A stretch of DNA of 64,000 nt from an uncultured Bacteroidaceae bacterium (lineage in GTDB: Bacteria > Bacteroidota > Bacteroidia > Bacteroidales > Bacteroidaceae): the NCBI GenBank assembly GCA_905234605.1, contig CAJOIE010000003.1, forward strand, positions 1-64,000, written 5' to 3'. The notes below the pieces were generated by a model. The model saw only the letters and a list, made by a program, of their open reading frames with translations, made no database searches and was not told where the DNA came from. Shown in pieces: positions 26,959 to 36,127 of the stretch. The stretch's first letter is position 1. Every line of letters begins with the position of its first letter. Position numbers and translations under genes: made by a program.

Positions 26959-29550
26959 CTAATCGGTGCTGTTGCTCATGGTCAGCGAGGTGCCTGTGGC
27001 ATCGGCGTCTATCGTGATGGGTTGCTCACGGCTGACGGTGCCCGCGAGGATGGCACGCGAGAGCTGATTGAGGAGCAGACGCTGGATGGCTCGCTTCACG
27101 GGACGTGCACCGAACTCAGGGTCGTAGCCCTCACGCGTGAGCAGGTCGATGGCGGCATCCGTGAGACGGAGCGTCACGCCTTCAGCCTCTGTGCGCTGCT
27201 GCACGCCATGCAGCTGGAGCATTACCACCTGGCGTATCTCGGCCTCACTCAACGGTTCAAACATGATGGTCTCATCAATGCGGTTGAGGAACTCGGGGCG
27301 CACACTCTGGCGCAGCAGGCCGAGCACATGCGCCTTGACGGCCTCGCGTGGCGACGCGGCATGCTCGCGGATATAGTCTGACCCGAGGTTGGAGGTTAGA
27401 ATGATGATGGTATTGCGGAAGTTGACAGTGCGGCCCTTGTTGTCGGTCAGACGGCCGTCGTCGAGCACCTGCAGCAGTGTGTTGAACACATCGGGGTGAG
27501 CCTTCTCTATCTCGTCGAACAGCACTACGGAGTATGGCTTGCGGCGCACGGCCTCCGTGAGCTGACCTCCCTCGTCGTAGCCCACATATCCCGGAGGAGC
27601 ACCAATGAGACGGCTCACAGAGTGCTTCTCCTGATATTCGCTCATGTCGATGCGGGTCATCATGGTCTCGTCGTCGAAGAGGAACTCCGCTAAGGCCTTA
27701 GCCAGCTCCGTCTTGCCGACACCCGTTGTGCCAAGGAAGATGAACGAGCCGATAGGGCGCTTGGGGTCCTGAAGGCCGGCACGCGAGCGGCGCACGGCAT
27801 CGGCCACGGCACTGATGGCCTCGTCCTGCCCTACGACACGGCGGTGCAGCTCTTCCTCCAGATGCAGCAGCTTCTCGCGCTCACTCTGGAGCATACGTGC
27901 CACAGGGATGCCCGTCCAGCGCGACACCACCTCGGCCACATCGGCAGCCGTGACCTCCTCGCGCACCATGGCCTCGGAACCCTGCGCCTCGTGCAGCTGC
28001 TGCGTGAGCTGTGCTATATGAGCTTCCAATGCTTGTATGCGGCCGTAGCGTATCTCGGCCACGCGAGCATAGTCGCCCTCACGCTCGGCACGCTCGGCAT
28101 CAAGGCGCAGCTGCTCCATCTGCTGGCGGTCTTGCTGCACGGAGGCAGCTATCTGCCTCTCACTCTCCCACTTGGCACGCATCTGCTGCTCCTGCTCACG
28201 CAGGTTGGCTATCTGTTGCTCCAGAGCTGCAAGCGAGGCCTCGCCACTCTCGGTCGTGGCTTCGCGCTTGATGCTGGCACGCTCTATCTCGAGCTGGGCC
28301 AGACGGCGTGAAATCTCGTCGAGCTCCTCTGGCACACTGTCGCGCTCCATGCGAAGACGGGCAGCAGCCTCGTCCATAAGGTCGATGGCCTTGTCGGGGA
28401 GGAAGCGGTCGGTGATGTAGCGATGGCTGAGCTCCACGGCAGCAATGATGGCTTCGTCCTGAATGCGCACGCGATGATGGTTCTCATAGCGTTCCTTGAG
28501 ACCTCGCAGTATGCTTATGCTGGCCGCCGTGTCGGGCTCGTCGACCATGACGGTCTGGAAGCGACGCTCCAGAGCCTTGTCCTTCTCGAAGTACTTCTGG
28601 TACTCATCGAGGGTGGTAGCACCTATGGCGCGCAGCTCGCCCCGCGCCAATGCAGGCTTGAGGATGTTGGCTGCATCCATGGCTCCCTCGCTCTTGCCGG
28701 CACCGACAAGGGTGTGTATCTCGTCGATGAAGAGGATGATGCGTCCCTCGCTCTTGGTCACCTCGCCTACCACCGACTTCAGTCGCTCCTCAAACTCACC
28801 CTTATACTTGGCACCTGCAATGAGTGCACCCATGTCGAGCGAATAGAGAGCCACGGAACGAAGGTTCTCGGGCACATCGCCGCGCAGTATGCGGTGAGCC
28901 AGCCCCTCAACGATGGCCGTCTTGCCTGTGCCTGGCTCACCGATGAGGATAGGGTTGTTCTTAGTCCTGCGCGAGAGTATCTGGAGCACACGGCGTATCT
29001 CCTCGTCGCGCCCTATCACAGGGTCAAGACGCCCCGAGCGTGCCTCCTCAACAAGGTTTTTGGCATACTTGCCAAGAGCCTGATAGGTGTCCTCGCTTGA
29101 TGGCGAGGTGGCTTTACTGCCACCGCGCAGCTCAGTGATGGCCGCCGAGAGTTCCTTCTCCGTGACACCAGCATCCTTGAGTAGCTTGGCTGCCGTGCTG
29201 TTGCTCTTCACAAGAGCCAGCAGGAGCTGCTCCACTGTCACGAACTCATCGCCATGCTTGGAAGCAAGAGTCTCTGCTTCGGTCAGGATGGAGTTTGCCT
29301 CACGGCTGAGGTATGGCTCTCCGCCATCCACGCGTGGCAAACTCTGTAGCTGGGCATCGAGAGCTGCACGTATGGCAGCCTCGTTCACGCCAAGCTTACG
29401 GAATACATAGCCCGTCACCTGCTGTCCTGTCGTGAGGATGGCATCAAGCAAATGCTCGGGCTCAATGGCCTGCTGCCTGCGGCTTTCTGCCGAGCGGACA
29501 GCCTGCTGCACAGTCTCCTGTGCCTTAATGGTGAACTTGTCGAATGTCAT
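26959..29550 (-). CDS. clpB: Disaggregase ClpB
   Basis: An 863-residue Hsp100 ATPase, full length. It has the Clp N domain (1-145), first AAA+ module with Walker A GEPGTGKT (~204) and Walker [15 protein letters not shown], the long coiled-coil middle domain (~405-525, Glu/Gln/Arg-rich), second AAA+ module with Walker [10 protein letters not shown] (~602) and [13 protein letters not shown], and the C-terminal domain. It lacks the ClpP-binding tripeptide, as ClpB should. It works with DnaK (encoded 23 kb away) to extract proteins from aggregates. Single gene; no clear promoter consensus in the 135 bases upstream. Confidence 0.98.
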   Translation of the reverse strand: MTFDKFTIKAQETVQQAVRSAESRRQQAIEPEHLLDAILTTGQQVTGYVFRKLGVNEAAIRAALDAQLQSLPRVDGGEPYLSREANSILTEAETLASKHGDEFVTVEQLLLALVKSNSTAAKLLKDAGVTEKELSAAITELRGGSKATSPSSEDTYQALGKYAKNLVEEARSGRLDPVIGRDEEIRRVLQILSRRTKNNPILIGEPGTGKTAIVEGLAHRILRGDVPENLRSVALYSLDMGALIAGAKYKGEFEERLKSVVGEVTKSEGRIILFIDEIHTLVGAGKSEGAMDAANILKPALARGELRAIGATTLDEYQKYFEKDKALERRFQTVMVDEPDTAASISILRGLKERYENHHRVRIQDEAIIAAVELSHRYITDRFLPDKAIDLMDEAAARLRMERDSVPEELDEISRRLAQLEIERASIKREATTESGEASLAALEQQIANLREQEQQMRAKWESERQIAASVQQDRQQMEQLRLDAERAEREGDYARVAEIRYGRIQALEAHIAQLTQQLHEAQGSEAMVREEVTAADVAEVVSRWTGIPVARMLQSEREKLLHLEEELHRRVVGQDEAISAVADAVRRSRAGLQDPKRPIGSFIFLGTTGVGKTELAKALAEFLFDDETMMTRIDMSEYQEKHSVSRLIGAPPGYVGYDEGGQLTEAVRRKPYSVVLFDEIEKAHPDVFNTLLQVLDDGRLTDNKGRTVNFRNTIIILTSNLGSDYIREHAASPREAVKAHVLGLLRQSVRPEFLNRIDETIMFEPLSEAEIRQVVMLQLHGVQQRTEAEGVTLRLTDAAIDLLTREGYDPEFGARPVKRAIQRLLLNQLSRAILAGTVSREQPITIDADATGTSLTMSNSTD

Positions 29551-29680
29551 AGCTTATATATGTTTATAGAGTTTAGCGATTATGGTTTAAGCGGTACAAC
29601 CACTATTTTGCAAAGGCTGTGCAGCGACCGGCGGAAACGCCAAAAAGGCAGAAGCACAGACAGAATGGCGCAAGAATAAC

Positions 29681-29688
29681 TACCTTTG
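29681..29688 (+). promoter_or_regulatory. -7 element of the DUF2027-Smr gene
   Basis: TACCTTTG; supports a start at 29770 because the longer ORF would begin on top of this element. Confidence 0.6.
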
Positions 29689-29769
29689 CAGCCCACAAGG
29701 CATGCGCAGCGCACTATGCTGCCATACCTTATGGCACATAACGTTACACCTTCAATACTCTCTACATAC

Positions 29770-31065
29770 ATGGAAATAGGCGAAAAGGTAAGATTTCTCA
29801 ATGAAGTGGGCGGCGGGCGCATTGCCGGTTTCGAGGGCAAGGACATCGTACTGGTGGAGGATGAGGACGGCTTCGAGATACCCATGTTGCGCTCACAGGT
29901 GGTGGTCATTGAGACCAATGACAACAACTTTGTGCGCAAGCCTAAGAAGCCATCGCCGGCTGTCACACAAGCCACTCAGCGTGCCGCCGCACACGAGGGT
30001 GCCAGCCTGCGCGCCGCTCTCGCAGCCGGCCTCGATGCCGAAGAGCCGGAGAGCGACCCGACGGATGGCGACATCACATTCCGCCCCAAGCCCAAGGAGC
30101 GCCGCGGAGGCGAGCTGCTCAACCTGCATATAGCCTTTGTCGAGGATGTCGGCCACAGGGCCGATGGTGTGCGCTTCGACACCTACCTCATCAACGACTC
30201 CAACTACTATGTCAGTGCTCTCTACGCCTACAGCGAGAATGCCGCATGGCACGCTGTGTGGCAAGGCACCGTGGTGCCAAACACCAAGGTGCGCATCCAC
30301 ACCTTCGACCGCACCGAGCTACAGCAGTTAGAGCACCTGTCGGTGAGCTTCTTCGCATGGAAAGACGACAAGCCATTTGTACAGAAACCTGCTGCCACCG
30401 TTGAGCTACGCCTCCAGACAGTGAAGTTCTACAAGCTGCACGTGTTTGCAGACACACCTTTCTTCCACTCCCCTGCCCTGCTCTACCAAATCGTGCGCGA
30501 CGATAAGCCGTTGGGGCTCAAAGCCCCGATGTTGGCTTCCGAGGAAGAAACCCCGCTGTCGGCTCCCGAAGAGACATCAGCAGCATTGACTGCTGACCCT
30601 ACATCGCCCGCGTCCCCTTCCGAGGATCACAAGGGAGCATCACCCAGGAGCGACCGCGAGGCTGTCAAGGCCGCCAAGCGTGCACTCAAGCAGGAGCAAG
30701 AAGCCATGCGCAAGAAGCACGAGGCCACGCCACATGAACGCGACCCGCATGTGTCGAAACCTAACCACAGGCCTGAGCAGGACGGCATACTGGAGGTTGA
30801 CCTGCACATCAACGCCCTGCTCGACAACACCAACGGCCTGTCGCCTGCCGTGATGCTCAACACACAGCTCACCGAGTTCCGCATAGTGATGGACCGCAAC
30901 ATAAAGCGCAAGGGACAGCGCATTGTGTTCATCCACGGCAAAGGAGAAGGCGTGCTCCGCGAAGCCATCATCAAGGAACTGCGCCACCGCTATCGCACAT
31001 GCACCTACGAGGATGCTTCGTTCCAACAATATGGTTTCGGTGCCACCATGGTGACTATCCGATGA
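29770..31065 (+). CDS. DUF2027 and Smr domain protein
   Basis: The start is set at MEIGEKVRFLNEVGGGRIAGF, the conserved start of DUF2027 proteins (431 residues). Residues 1-70 form an SH3/KOW-like barrel; a beta-rich middle domain spans ~110-255; a charged Lys/Glu helical linker runs to ~330; and the C-terminal ~85 residues are an Smr domain with DLHI and HGKGEGVLR, the motif seen in MutS2-type nucleases. The family is confined mostly to Bacteroidetes and its role is unknown; the Smr domain suggests nicking or binding of structured nucleic acid. Alone on its transcript. Confidence 0.85.
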   Translation: MEIGEKVRFLNEVGGGRIAGFEGKDIVLVEDEDGFEIPMLRSQVVVIETNDNNFVRKPKKPSPAVTQATQRAAAHEGASLRAALAAGLDAEEPESDPTDGDITFRPKPKERRGGELLNLHIAFVEDVGHRADGVRFDTYLINDSNYYVSALYAYSENAAWHAVWQGTVVPNTKVRIHTFDRTELQQLEHLSVSFFAWKDDKPFVQKPAATVELRLQTVKFYKLHVFADTPFFHSPALLYQIVRDDKPLGLKAPMLASEEETPLSAPEETSAALTADPTSPASPSEDHKGASPRSDREAVKAAKRALKQEQEAMRKKHEATPHERDPHVSKPNHRPEQDGILEVDLHINALLDNTNGLSPAVMLNTQLTEFRIVMDRNIKRKGQRIVFIHGKGEGVLREAIIKELRHRYRTCTYEDASFQQYGFGATMVTIR

Positions 31066-31153
31066 GAACGGCAACGTGACCAACGCTCCGCACTGTCCCG
31101 CCCCACCACTCTAACCTACCCACCGTGCCGCAGGCACCCTAAGCTTTTCGACA

Positions 31154-32416
31154 TTGCAAGACCCTCGCTCCATACATATCGCCGACTATGCATACGACCT
31201 TCCCGACAACCGCATAGCCAAACACCCTCTCGCACGCCGCGATGCCTCCAAGCTGTTGGTGTATCGCAATGGCGACATCAGCGAAGCCCACTTCGCCGAC
31301 CTGCCCGACTTCCTGCCAGCCCGCTCGCTCGTGGTGATGAACAACACACGGGTCATACAGGCTCGCCTGCATTTCCGCAAGGACACGGGTGCCAAGATTG
31401 AGGTGTTCTGCCTTGAGCCTGCCATTCCCCACGACTATGCACTCATGTTCACCCAGACAGGCAGCTGCACATGGCATTGCCTTGTGGGCAACAGCAAGAA
31501 GTGGAAGGAGGGCAGCCTGCAACTGACGTTCACACACGCTGGCACCGAGTGCTCCCTGCAATGTGAGCGCGCCGGTGCCGACCTCATACGCTTCACGTGG
31601 TCGCCCCTGTCGCTCACATGGGCCGAAGTGCTCGAAGCCTGCGGCGAACTGCCCATCCCGCCCTATCTGAACCGCGCCACCGAGGCAAGCGACCTCACCA
31701 CCTACCAGACGGTCTACTCAAAGGTGAAAGGCAGCGTGGCCGCTCCCACGGCAGGGCTCCACTTCACGCCCGACGTGCTTGCCAGCCTTGATGCTCATGG
31801 CATTGAGCGTGCCGAACTAACGCTGCATGTGGGTGCCGGCACCTTCAAGCCCGTGAAGAGCGAGGAGCTGCGCGACCATGACATGCACACAGAGTGGATA
31901 GCCGTGCCACGCACCGTGGTCGAGGCACTGCTGCGCCATGGCGGAGAGTGCACTGCCATCGGCACTACGAGTGTGCGCACCCTGGAGTCCTTATACTATA
32001 TAGGTGTAAAGCTGATGCACGCCCCCGACCTCAACGAAGAGGAACTCACCGTGGGGCAGTGGGAGCCGTATCTCAGCCCCGACAACTCTTGCGCCAGCAT
32101 CGCCGTGGGCTGTGGAGCGGATGCTGCTCCCACCGAGGAGCCGTGCAGCGGGCTTGCCGCCCTGCGCGCCATTCTGGCATGGATGGACGCCCGTGGCTGC
32201 GATGTCTTGCGCACCTCTACACAAATCATCATCGCTCCAGGCTACACCTACCACATCGTGCGCCGCATAGTGACCAACTTCCACCAGCCGCAGTCCACAC
32301 TGCTGCTGCTCGTGTCGGCCTTCGTCGGGGGCGACCGCTGGCGCGACATCTACCGCTATGCTCTCGACCACGACTTCCGCTTCCTCAGCTATGGCGACAG
32401 CTCACTGCTGATGTGA
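31154..32416 (+). CDS. QueA-family S-adenosylmethionine:tRNA ribosyltransferase-isomerase
   Basis: A 420-residue QueA family protein, about 60 residues longer than E. coli QueA owing to an insert near residues 300-335. Conserved segments are YDLPDNRIAKHPLARRDASKLLVY, NNTRVIQARL, GELPIPPYLNR, YQTVYSKVKGSVAAPTAGLHFT, HVGAGTFKPV, GTTSVRTLES and NFHQPQSTLLLLVSAF. QueA adds the queuosine ring precursor from SAM to tRNA. The reading frame is open only from 31115 and has no ATG or GTG before the conserved start, so TTG at 31154 is the likely start codon. Bacteroidetes often carry two QueA-type proteins; this is the longer type. Confidence 0.85.
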   Translation: MQDPRSIHIADYAYDLPDNRIAKHPLARRDASKLLVYRNGDISEAHFADLPDFLPARSLVVMNNTRVIQARLHFRKDTGAKIEVFCLEPAIPHDYALMFTQTGSCTWHCLVGNSKKWKEGSLQLTFTHAGTECSLQCERAGADLIRFTWSPLSLTWAEVLEACGELPIPPYLNRATEASDLTTYQTVYSKVKGSVAAPTAGLHFTPDVLASLDAHGIERAELTLHVGAGTFKPVKSEELRDHDMHTEWIAVPRTVVEALLRHGGECTAIGTTSVRTLESLYYIGVKLMHAPDLNEEELTVGQWEPYLSPDNSCASIAVGCGADAAPTEEPCSGLAALRAILAWMDARGCDVLRTSTQIIIAPGYTYHIVRRIVTNFHQPQSTLLLLVSAFVGGDRWRDIYRYALDHDFRFLSYGDSSLLM

Positions 32417-32464
32417 GCAGGGCACGCCATCGCAGACGTCTGCGCCGATGGCAGTACCCTGCTC
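32415..32464. terminator. Hairpin between convergent queA-like gene and gdhA
   Basis: GAGCAGGG pairs with CCCTGCTC and the interior GCCATCG with CGATGGC, closed by a GCAGACGTCTGC palindrome. It fills the 59-base gap, so it probably terminates both genes without a clear T run. Confidence 0.6.
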
Positions 32465-32475
32465 ATCGGCATGCT

Positions 32476-33813
32476 CTACACTATACCCTGTGCCATCATG
32501 GCCTTGGCCACCTTCATGAAGCCTGCGATGTTGGCACCACGCACATAGTTGATGTAGCCGTCGGCCTCGGTGCCATACTTGACACACTGGGCATGGATGG
32601 CATGCATGATCTGGTGCAGACGCTGGTCGACCTCGGCAGCACTCCAGCTCAGGTGCATGGCATTCTGGCTCATCTCCAGTCCCGATGTGGCCACACCGCC
32701 GGCGTTGACTGCCTTGCCTGGAGCGTAGAGCATATGCGCGGCGATGAAGGCGTCTATAGCCTCGGGGGTGCAGCCCATGTTGGAAATCTCGCCCACACAG
32801 AGCACGCCGTTCTCTATGAGCCGACGGGCATCGTCGCCGTCAAGCTCATTCTGTGTTGCGCACGGCAGGGCTATGTCGCACTTCACCTCCCACGGCCTGC
32901 GGCCTGCCACGAACCGAGCCTCGGGGAATTCCTCGGCATAGGGCTGGCAGATGTCGTTGCCAGAGGCACGCAACTCAAGCATATAGTCGATTTTTTCACC
33001 GCTAATGCCCTCTGGGTCGTAGATATAGCCGTCGGGGCCGCTGATGGTGACCACCTTTGCGCCGAGCTGCGTGGCCTTGGTGGCGGCTCCCCAGGCCACA
33101 TTGCCGAAGCCGCTTATGGCCACGGTCTTGCCCTTGATGTCGTGGCCGTGGGTGGCGAGCATCTCACTGACGAAGTAGAGGCCGCCGAAGCCTGTGGCCT
33201 CAGGACGTATGAGCGAGCCGCCATACTCCAGGCCCTTGCCTGTGAGCACGCCGCTCCAGTCGCGGGTCAGCTTCTTGTACTGCCCGAAGAGGTAGCCCAC
33301 CTCGCGGGCACCTACGCCTATGTCGCCGGCCGGCACGTCGACCTCGGGACCTATGTAGCGATAGAGCTCGCTCATGAAAGCCTGACAGAAGCGCATAATC
33401 TCGGCCTCGCTCTTGCCGCGGGGCGAGAAGTCGGAGCCACCCTTGCCGCCGCCCATGGGCAGCGTGGTCAGGGCATTCTTGAATGTCTGTTCGAAGCCCA
33501 GGAACTTGAGAATGCTCAGGTTGACGCTGGCATGGAAGCGCAGGCCGCCCTTGTAGGGGCCGATGGCCGAGTTGAACTGCACGCGGTAGCCCAGGTTGAC
33601 CTGCACCTCGCCCTTGTCGTCCACCCAGGGCACACGGAAGGTGATGATGCGCTCCGGTTCCACGAGTCGCTCTATGAGCTTTGCGCGCTCGAACTCAGGG
33701 TGCTGATTGTAGACATCCTCAATGCTGAGCAACACCTCGTGCACAGCTTGCAGGTACTCTTTCTCGCCCGGATGCTTTGCTTCCAGGGAGGCCATTATCT
33801 GTTCTATCTTCAT
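32476..33813 (-). CDS. gdhA: NADP-type glutamate dehydrogenase
   Basis: A 445-residue enzyme of the hexameric GDH family, typical length. Motifs: YKGGLRFHASVNLSILKFLGFEQ, the catalytic lysine segment LPMGGGKGGSDF, the Rossmann segment VAISGFGNVAWGA and NAGGVATSGLEMSQN. It interconverts 2-oxoglutarate plus ammonia and glutamate in the cytoplasm, the main ammonia-assimilation route in these anaerobes. A strong promoter lies in the 66 bases between it and the upstream permease gene, so it is not simply part of that operon. Confidence 0.97.
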   Translation of the reverse strand: MKIEQIMASLEAKHPGEKEYLQAVHEVLLSIEDVYNQHPEFERAKLIERLVEPERIITFRVPWVDDKGEVQVNLGYRVQFNSAIGPYKGGLRFHASVNLSILKFLGFEQTFKNALTTLPMGGGKGGSDFSPRGKSEAEIMRFCQAFMSELYRYIGPEVDVPAGDIGVGAREVGYLFGQYKKLTRDWSGVLTGKGLEYGGSLIRPEATGFGGLYFVSEMLATHGHDIKGKTVAISGFGNVAWGAATKATQLGAKVVTISGPDGYIYDPEGISGEKIDYMLELRASGNDICQPYAEEFPEARFVAGRRPWEVKCDIALPCATQNELDGDDARRLIENGVLCVGEISNMGCTPEAIDAFIAAHMLYAPGKAVNAGGVATSGLEMSQNAMHLSWSAAEVDQRLHQIMHAIHAQCVKYGTEADGYINYVRGANIAGFMKVAKAMMAQGIV

Positions 33814-33834
33814 GGTTTGGTTAGTTAGTCATCG

Positions 33835-33866
33835 CAAAAATAGACTGCATGACTGTGACAACCAAA
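33835..33866 (-). promoter_or_regulatory. Promoter of gdhA
   Basis: On the minus strand TTTG (33863-33866), a 20-base spacer and TATTTTTG (33835-33842); leader about 15-20 bases. Confidence 0.75.
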
Positions 33867-33879
33867 CGAAAGGCTGAAA

Positions 33880-34872
33880 TTAGTGATGGCCTATGCCTTC
33901 GCGCATCACATAGAGCACAACGGGAGCACCGATGAGAGGTGTGATGACGTTGATGGGCATCAGGGCCGTGGTGAAGGCGGTTGAGAGGAGGTTGCACGCA
34001 AGGGCGAGTGCGGCACCAATGAGGAGTGTCGCGGGCAGGAGCGCGCGGTGGTCGGAGGAGCATACGAGCAGGCGTGCCATATGCGGCACAGCAAGTCCGA
34101 CGAAGGCTATGGGTCCGCAGAAGGCTGTGGATGTGGCGGTGAGCACACCGGTGGTGAGCAGCAGCATAGTGCGCGTGCGCTCAACATTGATGCCTAAGTT
34201 TGCCGCGTAGTTCTCGCCCAGGAGCATGGCATTGAGGGGCTTGGCCAAGGCGATGGCAGCGGCGATGCCTGCGAGCATGGCCACGGCAAAGGGCATGAGG
34301 CGCTCGGTGGTGACGGCGGCAAAGGTGCCCATGCCCCAGACCATGAACGAGTGGACGCCTTCCTCCGTGGCACCATAGTTGAGGAGTGAGATGAGCGACG
34401 AGGTGATGTAGCTTATCATGACGCCGGCGATGAGCAGCATCACGTCGTGCCGCAGATGCGCCGAGAGCAAGGTGAGCAGCAGCATGACGGCCATGGCTCC
34501 GACGAGTGCGGCGAGGATGACGAGCACGTAGCCGCTGAGGGTCACGCTGCCGGCAGTGAGGCTGCCGCCAAGAGCCAGCATGACGATGGCCACGCCGAGG
34601 TTGGCGCCTCCGTCGATGCCCAGCAGGCTCGGCCCTGCCAGCGGGTTGCGGAAGGCCGTCTGTAGCAGCAGGCCGGCCACGGCCAGTCCGGCTCCCGAGA
34701 GCGTGGCAGTGACAGCTTGCGGCAGGCGGCTGTCCCAGAGTATGTAGGTCCAGGCGGCATTGTCTGAACCGCGCCCCAGCAGCATGTCGGTCACGGCAGT
34801 GGCAGGGATGTGCACCGCCCCCCAGTAGAGGTTGGCCACGAAGAGTGCGGCCACGAGCGCGACACCCTGCAT
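33880..34872 (-). CDS. FecCD/BtuC-family ABC transporter permease
   Basis: The start is taken at MQGVALVAALFVANLYWG (330 residues); the longer ORF start (34929) would translate a GC-rich repeat as protein. The protein is almost wholly hydrophobic with about ten membrane helices. Family segments are LPQAVTATLSGAGLAVAGLLLQTAFRNPLAGPSLLGIDGGANLG, FMVWGMGTF, GENYAANLGINVERTR and FVGLAVPHMARLL. It forms the membrane channel for a siderophore/corrinoid-type importer with the binding protein encoded upstream. No ATPase gene follows; gdhA is next. The ATPase must come from elsewhere if the system works. Confidence 0.92.
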   Translation of the reverse strand: MQGVALVAALFVANLYWGAVHIPATAVTDMLLGRGSDNAAWTYILWDSRLPQAVTATLSGAGLAVAGLLLQTAFRNPLAGPSLLGIDGGANLGVAIVMLALGGSLTAGSVTLSGYVLVILAALVGAMAVMLLLTLLSAHLRHDVMLLIAGVMISYITSSLISLLNYGATEEGVHSFMVWGMGTFAAVTTERLMPFAVAMLAGIAAAIALAKPLNAMLLGENYAANLGINVERTRTMLLLTTGVLTATSTAFCGPIAFVGLAVPHMARLLVCSSDHRALLPATLLIGAALALACNLLSTAFTTALMPINVITPLIGAPVVLYVMREGIGHH

Positions 34873-34942
34873 GGTCAGGGCCAAGAGGGTGCAGGGTCTG
34901 CGGCATATAGGGTGCAGGGAGGCTGGCATGTGGGTGCAGGGT
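34864..34942. repeat. GC-rich palindromic repeat, locus B
   Basis: ACCCTGCATGGT at 34864-34875, then GGGTGCAGGG-type units at 34887-34897, 34910-34919 and 34932-34942. It lies between the binding-protein and permease genes and overlaps the permease start codon. Confidence 0.7.
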
Positions 34943-34970
34943 CTTCGGTTTGTGCTGTGCGCGGTGTCGG

Positions 34971-36116
34971 TCAGAGAGGGCGGTAGTACTTGGGTCGCAC
35001 GCCGCCGAGCAACTCTGGATGGGCTATGGCGATGATGTCGCGCAGCAGCAGCTCGGGGTGGAAGGGTGTCTCCTCATAGAAACGTGTGTGTGAGAGGTCG
35101 CACACGTGGATATGCCTCTCGGCGTAGGCGCGGAAGCGGGTGTAGGGCTGATAGTCGGCAGCGAGCGAGGCGTAGGTGAGCGGCGTGGTGCCGCCCTGCT
35201 TGACGAGCCACAGGTCGGCATCGCCAGCCTCGGCCAGCACGGTCTCGAAAGGCAAGGGCGTGCTGCCGCTGCCGGGGAGGCGGGCAAAGGCATAGTCGAC
35301 GGCGGCATCGCGGAAGAGGCACGCCATGGTGCTGCCGCCCGACGGCACGAACCACTGTCCGCCGTACATCAGCTCCGTGAGCAGACGCGGTCGGCGTGTG
35401 GCACGTGCGGCGGTGTCGCACAGTGCCGTGTAGGCCTTGACCACGCTGCCGAAGATAGTCCTGGCGGCACGTTCCTTGCCGAAGAGCTCGCCATAGAACA
35501 ACATCCACTCCGCACGGCCGAGGGGAGTGCGCTCCATGTACTCGGCGCACTCCACGATGGGTATGCCCAGACTCTCCACACGCCCGTAGCCGCCGCTGTG
35601 CTCAAAGGGTGTCAGCAGCAGGGCGTCGGGATGCACGTCGATTATGCGCTCCACGTTGGGGGCCATGCCGTTGCCGAAGTCGGCCACGGTGCCATCGCGC
35701 AGTCCCTGCCGCACGAGAGGAATGTCAATATACTGCTTCTCACACACGCCGCATATTGCCCCGCCGGCACCGAGCTCGCAGAGGAGCCCGCAGTGAACTG
35801 CCGTGGCCACGCCGGCCCGCCGCACGGGCACGCGCACCACCGTGGTGCCCCCGCCGGCATAGGCCTGCAAGGTATGCTCATCGGCACTCGCGCCCCTTGG
35901 CACAAGCACATAGCGGTGCAACACCGCCGTGCTGTCCCAGGGGTTGACGAGTGTCCAGAGGCTCCAGCCTTCGGGCGTGGTGCCATGACGCAGCAGGGTG
36001 GCATGATCCAACGCGGCGGCTGTCGTGGCAGCTGCCGTGCGCCTGCTGCCTGCGGCGAGCCACACTGCGGTGGCCGCCGCAAGCAGTAGCATGAGGACGA
36101 TGACGATGCGGCGCAT
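34971..36116 (-). CDS. ABC transporter periplasmic substrate-binding protein (BtuF-like)
   Basis: A 381-residue protein with an N-terminal hydrophobic segment (residues ~4-26) that lacks a lipobox, so it is either a cleaved signal or a membrane anchor. The fold is the helical-backbone metal-chelate receptor: VVRVPVRRAGVATAVHCGLLCELG, ICGVCEKQYIDIP, VERIIDVHPDALLLTPFEHSG and the late LLRDIIAIAHPELL. It binds the ligand passed in by the TonB receptor and delivers it to the permease. It starts 11 bases after the propeller lipoprotein gene. Ligand (corrinoid, haem or siderophore) is not decided by this sequence alone. Confidence 0.88.
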   Translation of the reverse strand: MRRIVIVLMLLLAAATAVWLAAGSRRTAAATTAAALDHATLLRHGTTPEGWSLWTLVNPWDSTAVLHRYVLVPRGASADEHTLQAYAGGGTTVVRVPVRRAGVATAVHCGLLCELGAGGAICGVCEKQYIDIPLVRQGLRDGTVADFGNGMAPNVERIIDVHPDALLLTPFEHSGGYGRVESLGIPIVECAEYMERTPLGRAEWMLFYGELFGKERAARTIFGSVVKAYTALCDTAARATRRPRLLTELMYGGQWFVPSGGSTMACLFRDAAVDYAFARLPGSGSTPLPFETVLAEAGDADLWLVKQGGTTPLTYASLAADYQPYTRFRAYAERHIHVCDLSHTRFYEETPFHPELLLRDIIAIAHPELLGGVRPKYYRPL

Positions 36117-36127
36117 TGGGTGGCGGC

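Noticed and set aside
31894-33828. 644-aa plus-strand ORF across queA-like and gdhA genes
   Set aside because: Overlaps two unmistakable enzymes in other frames, with no family resemblance.
34872-34929. Longer N-terminus of the FecCD permease
   Set aside because: It is a translation of the dispersed repeat; family members start close to the first membrane helix at the chosen Met.
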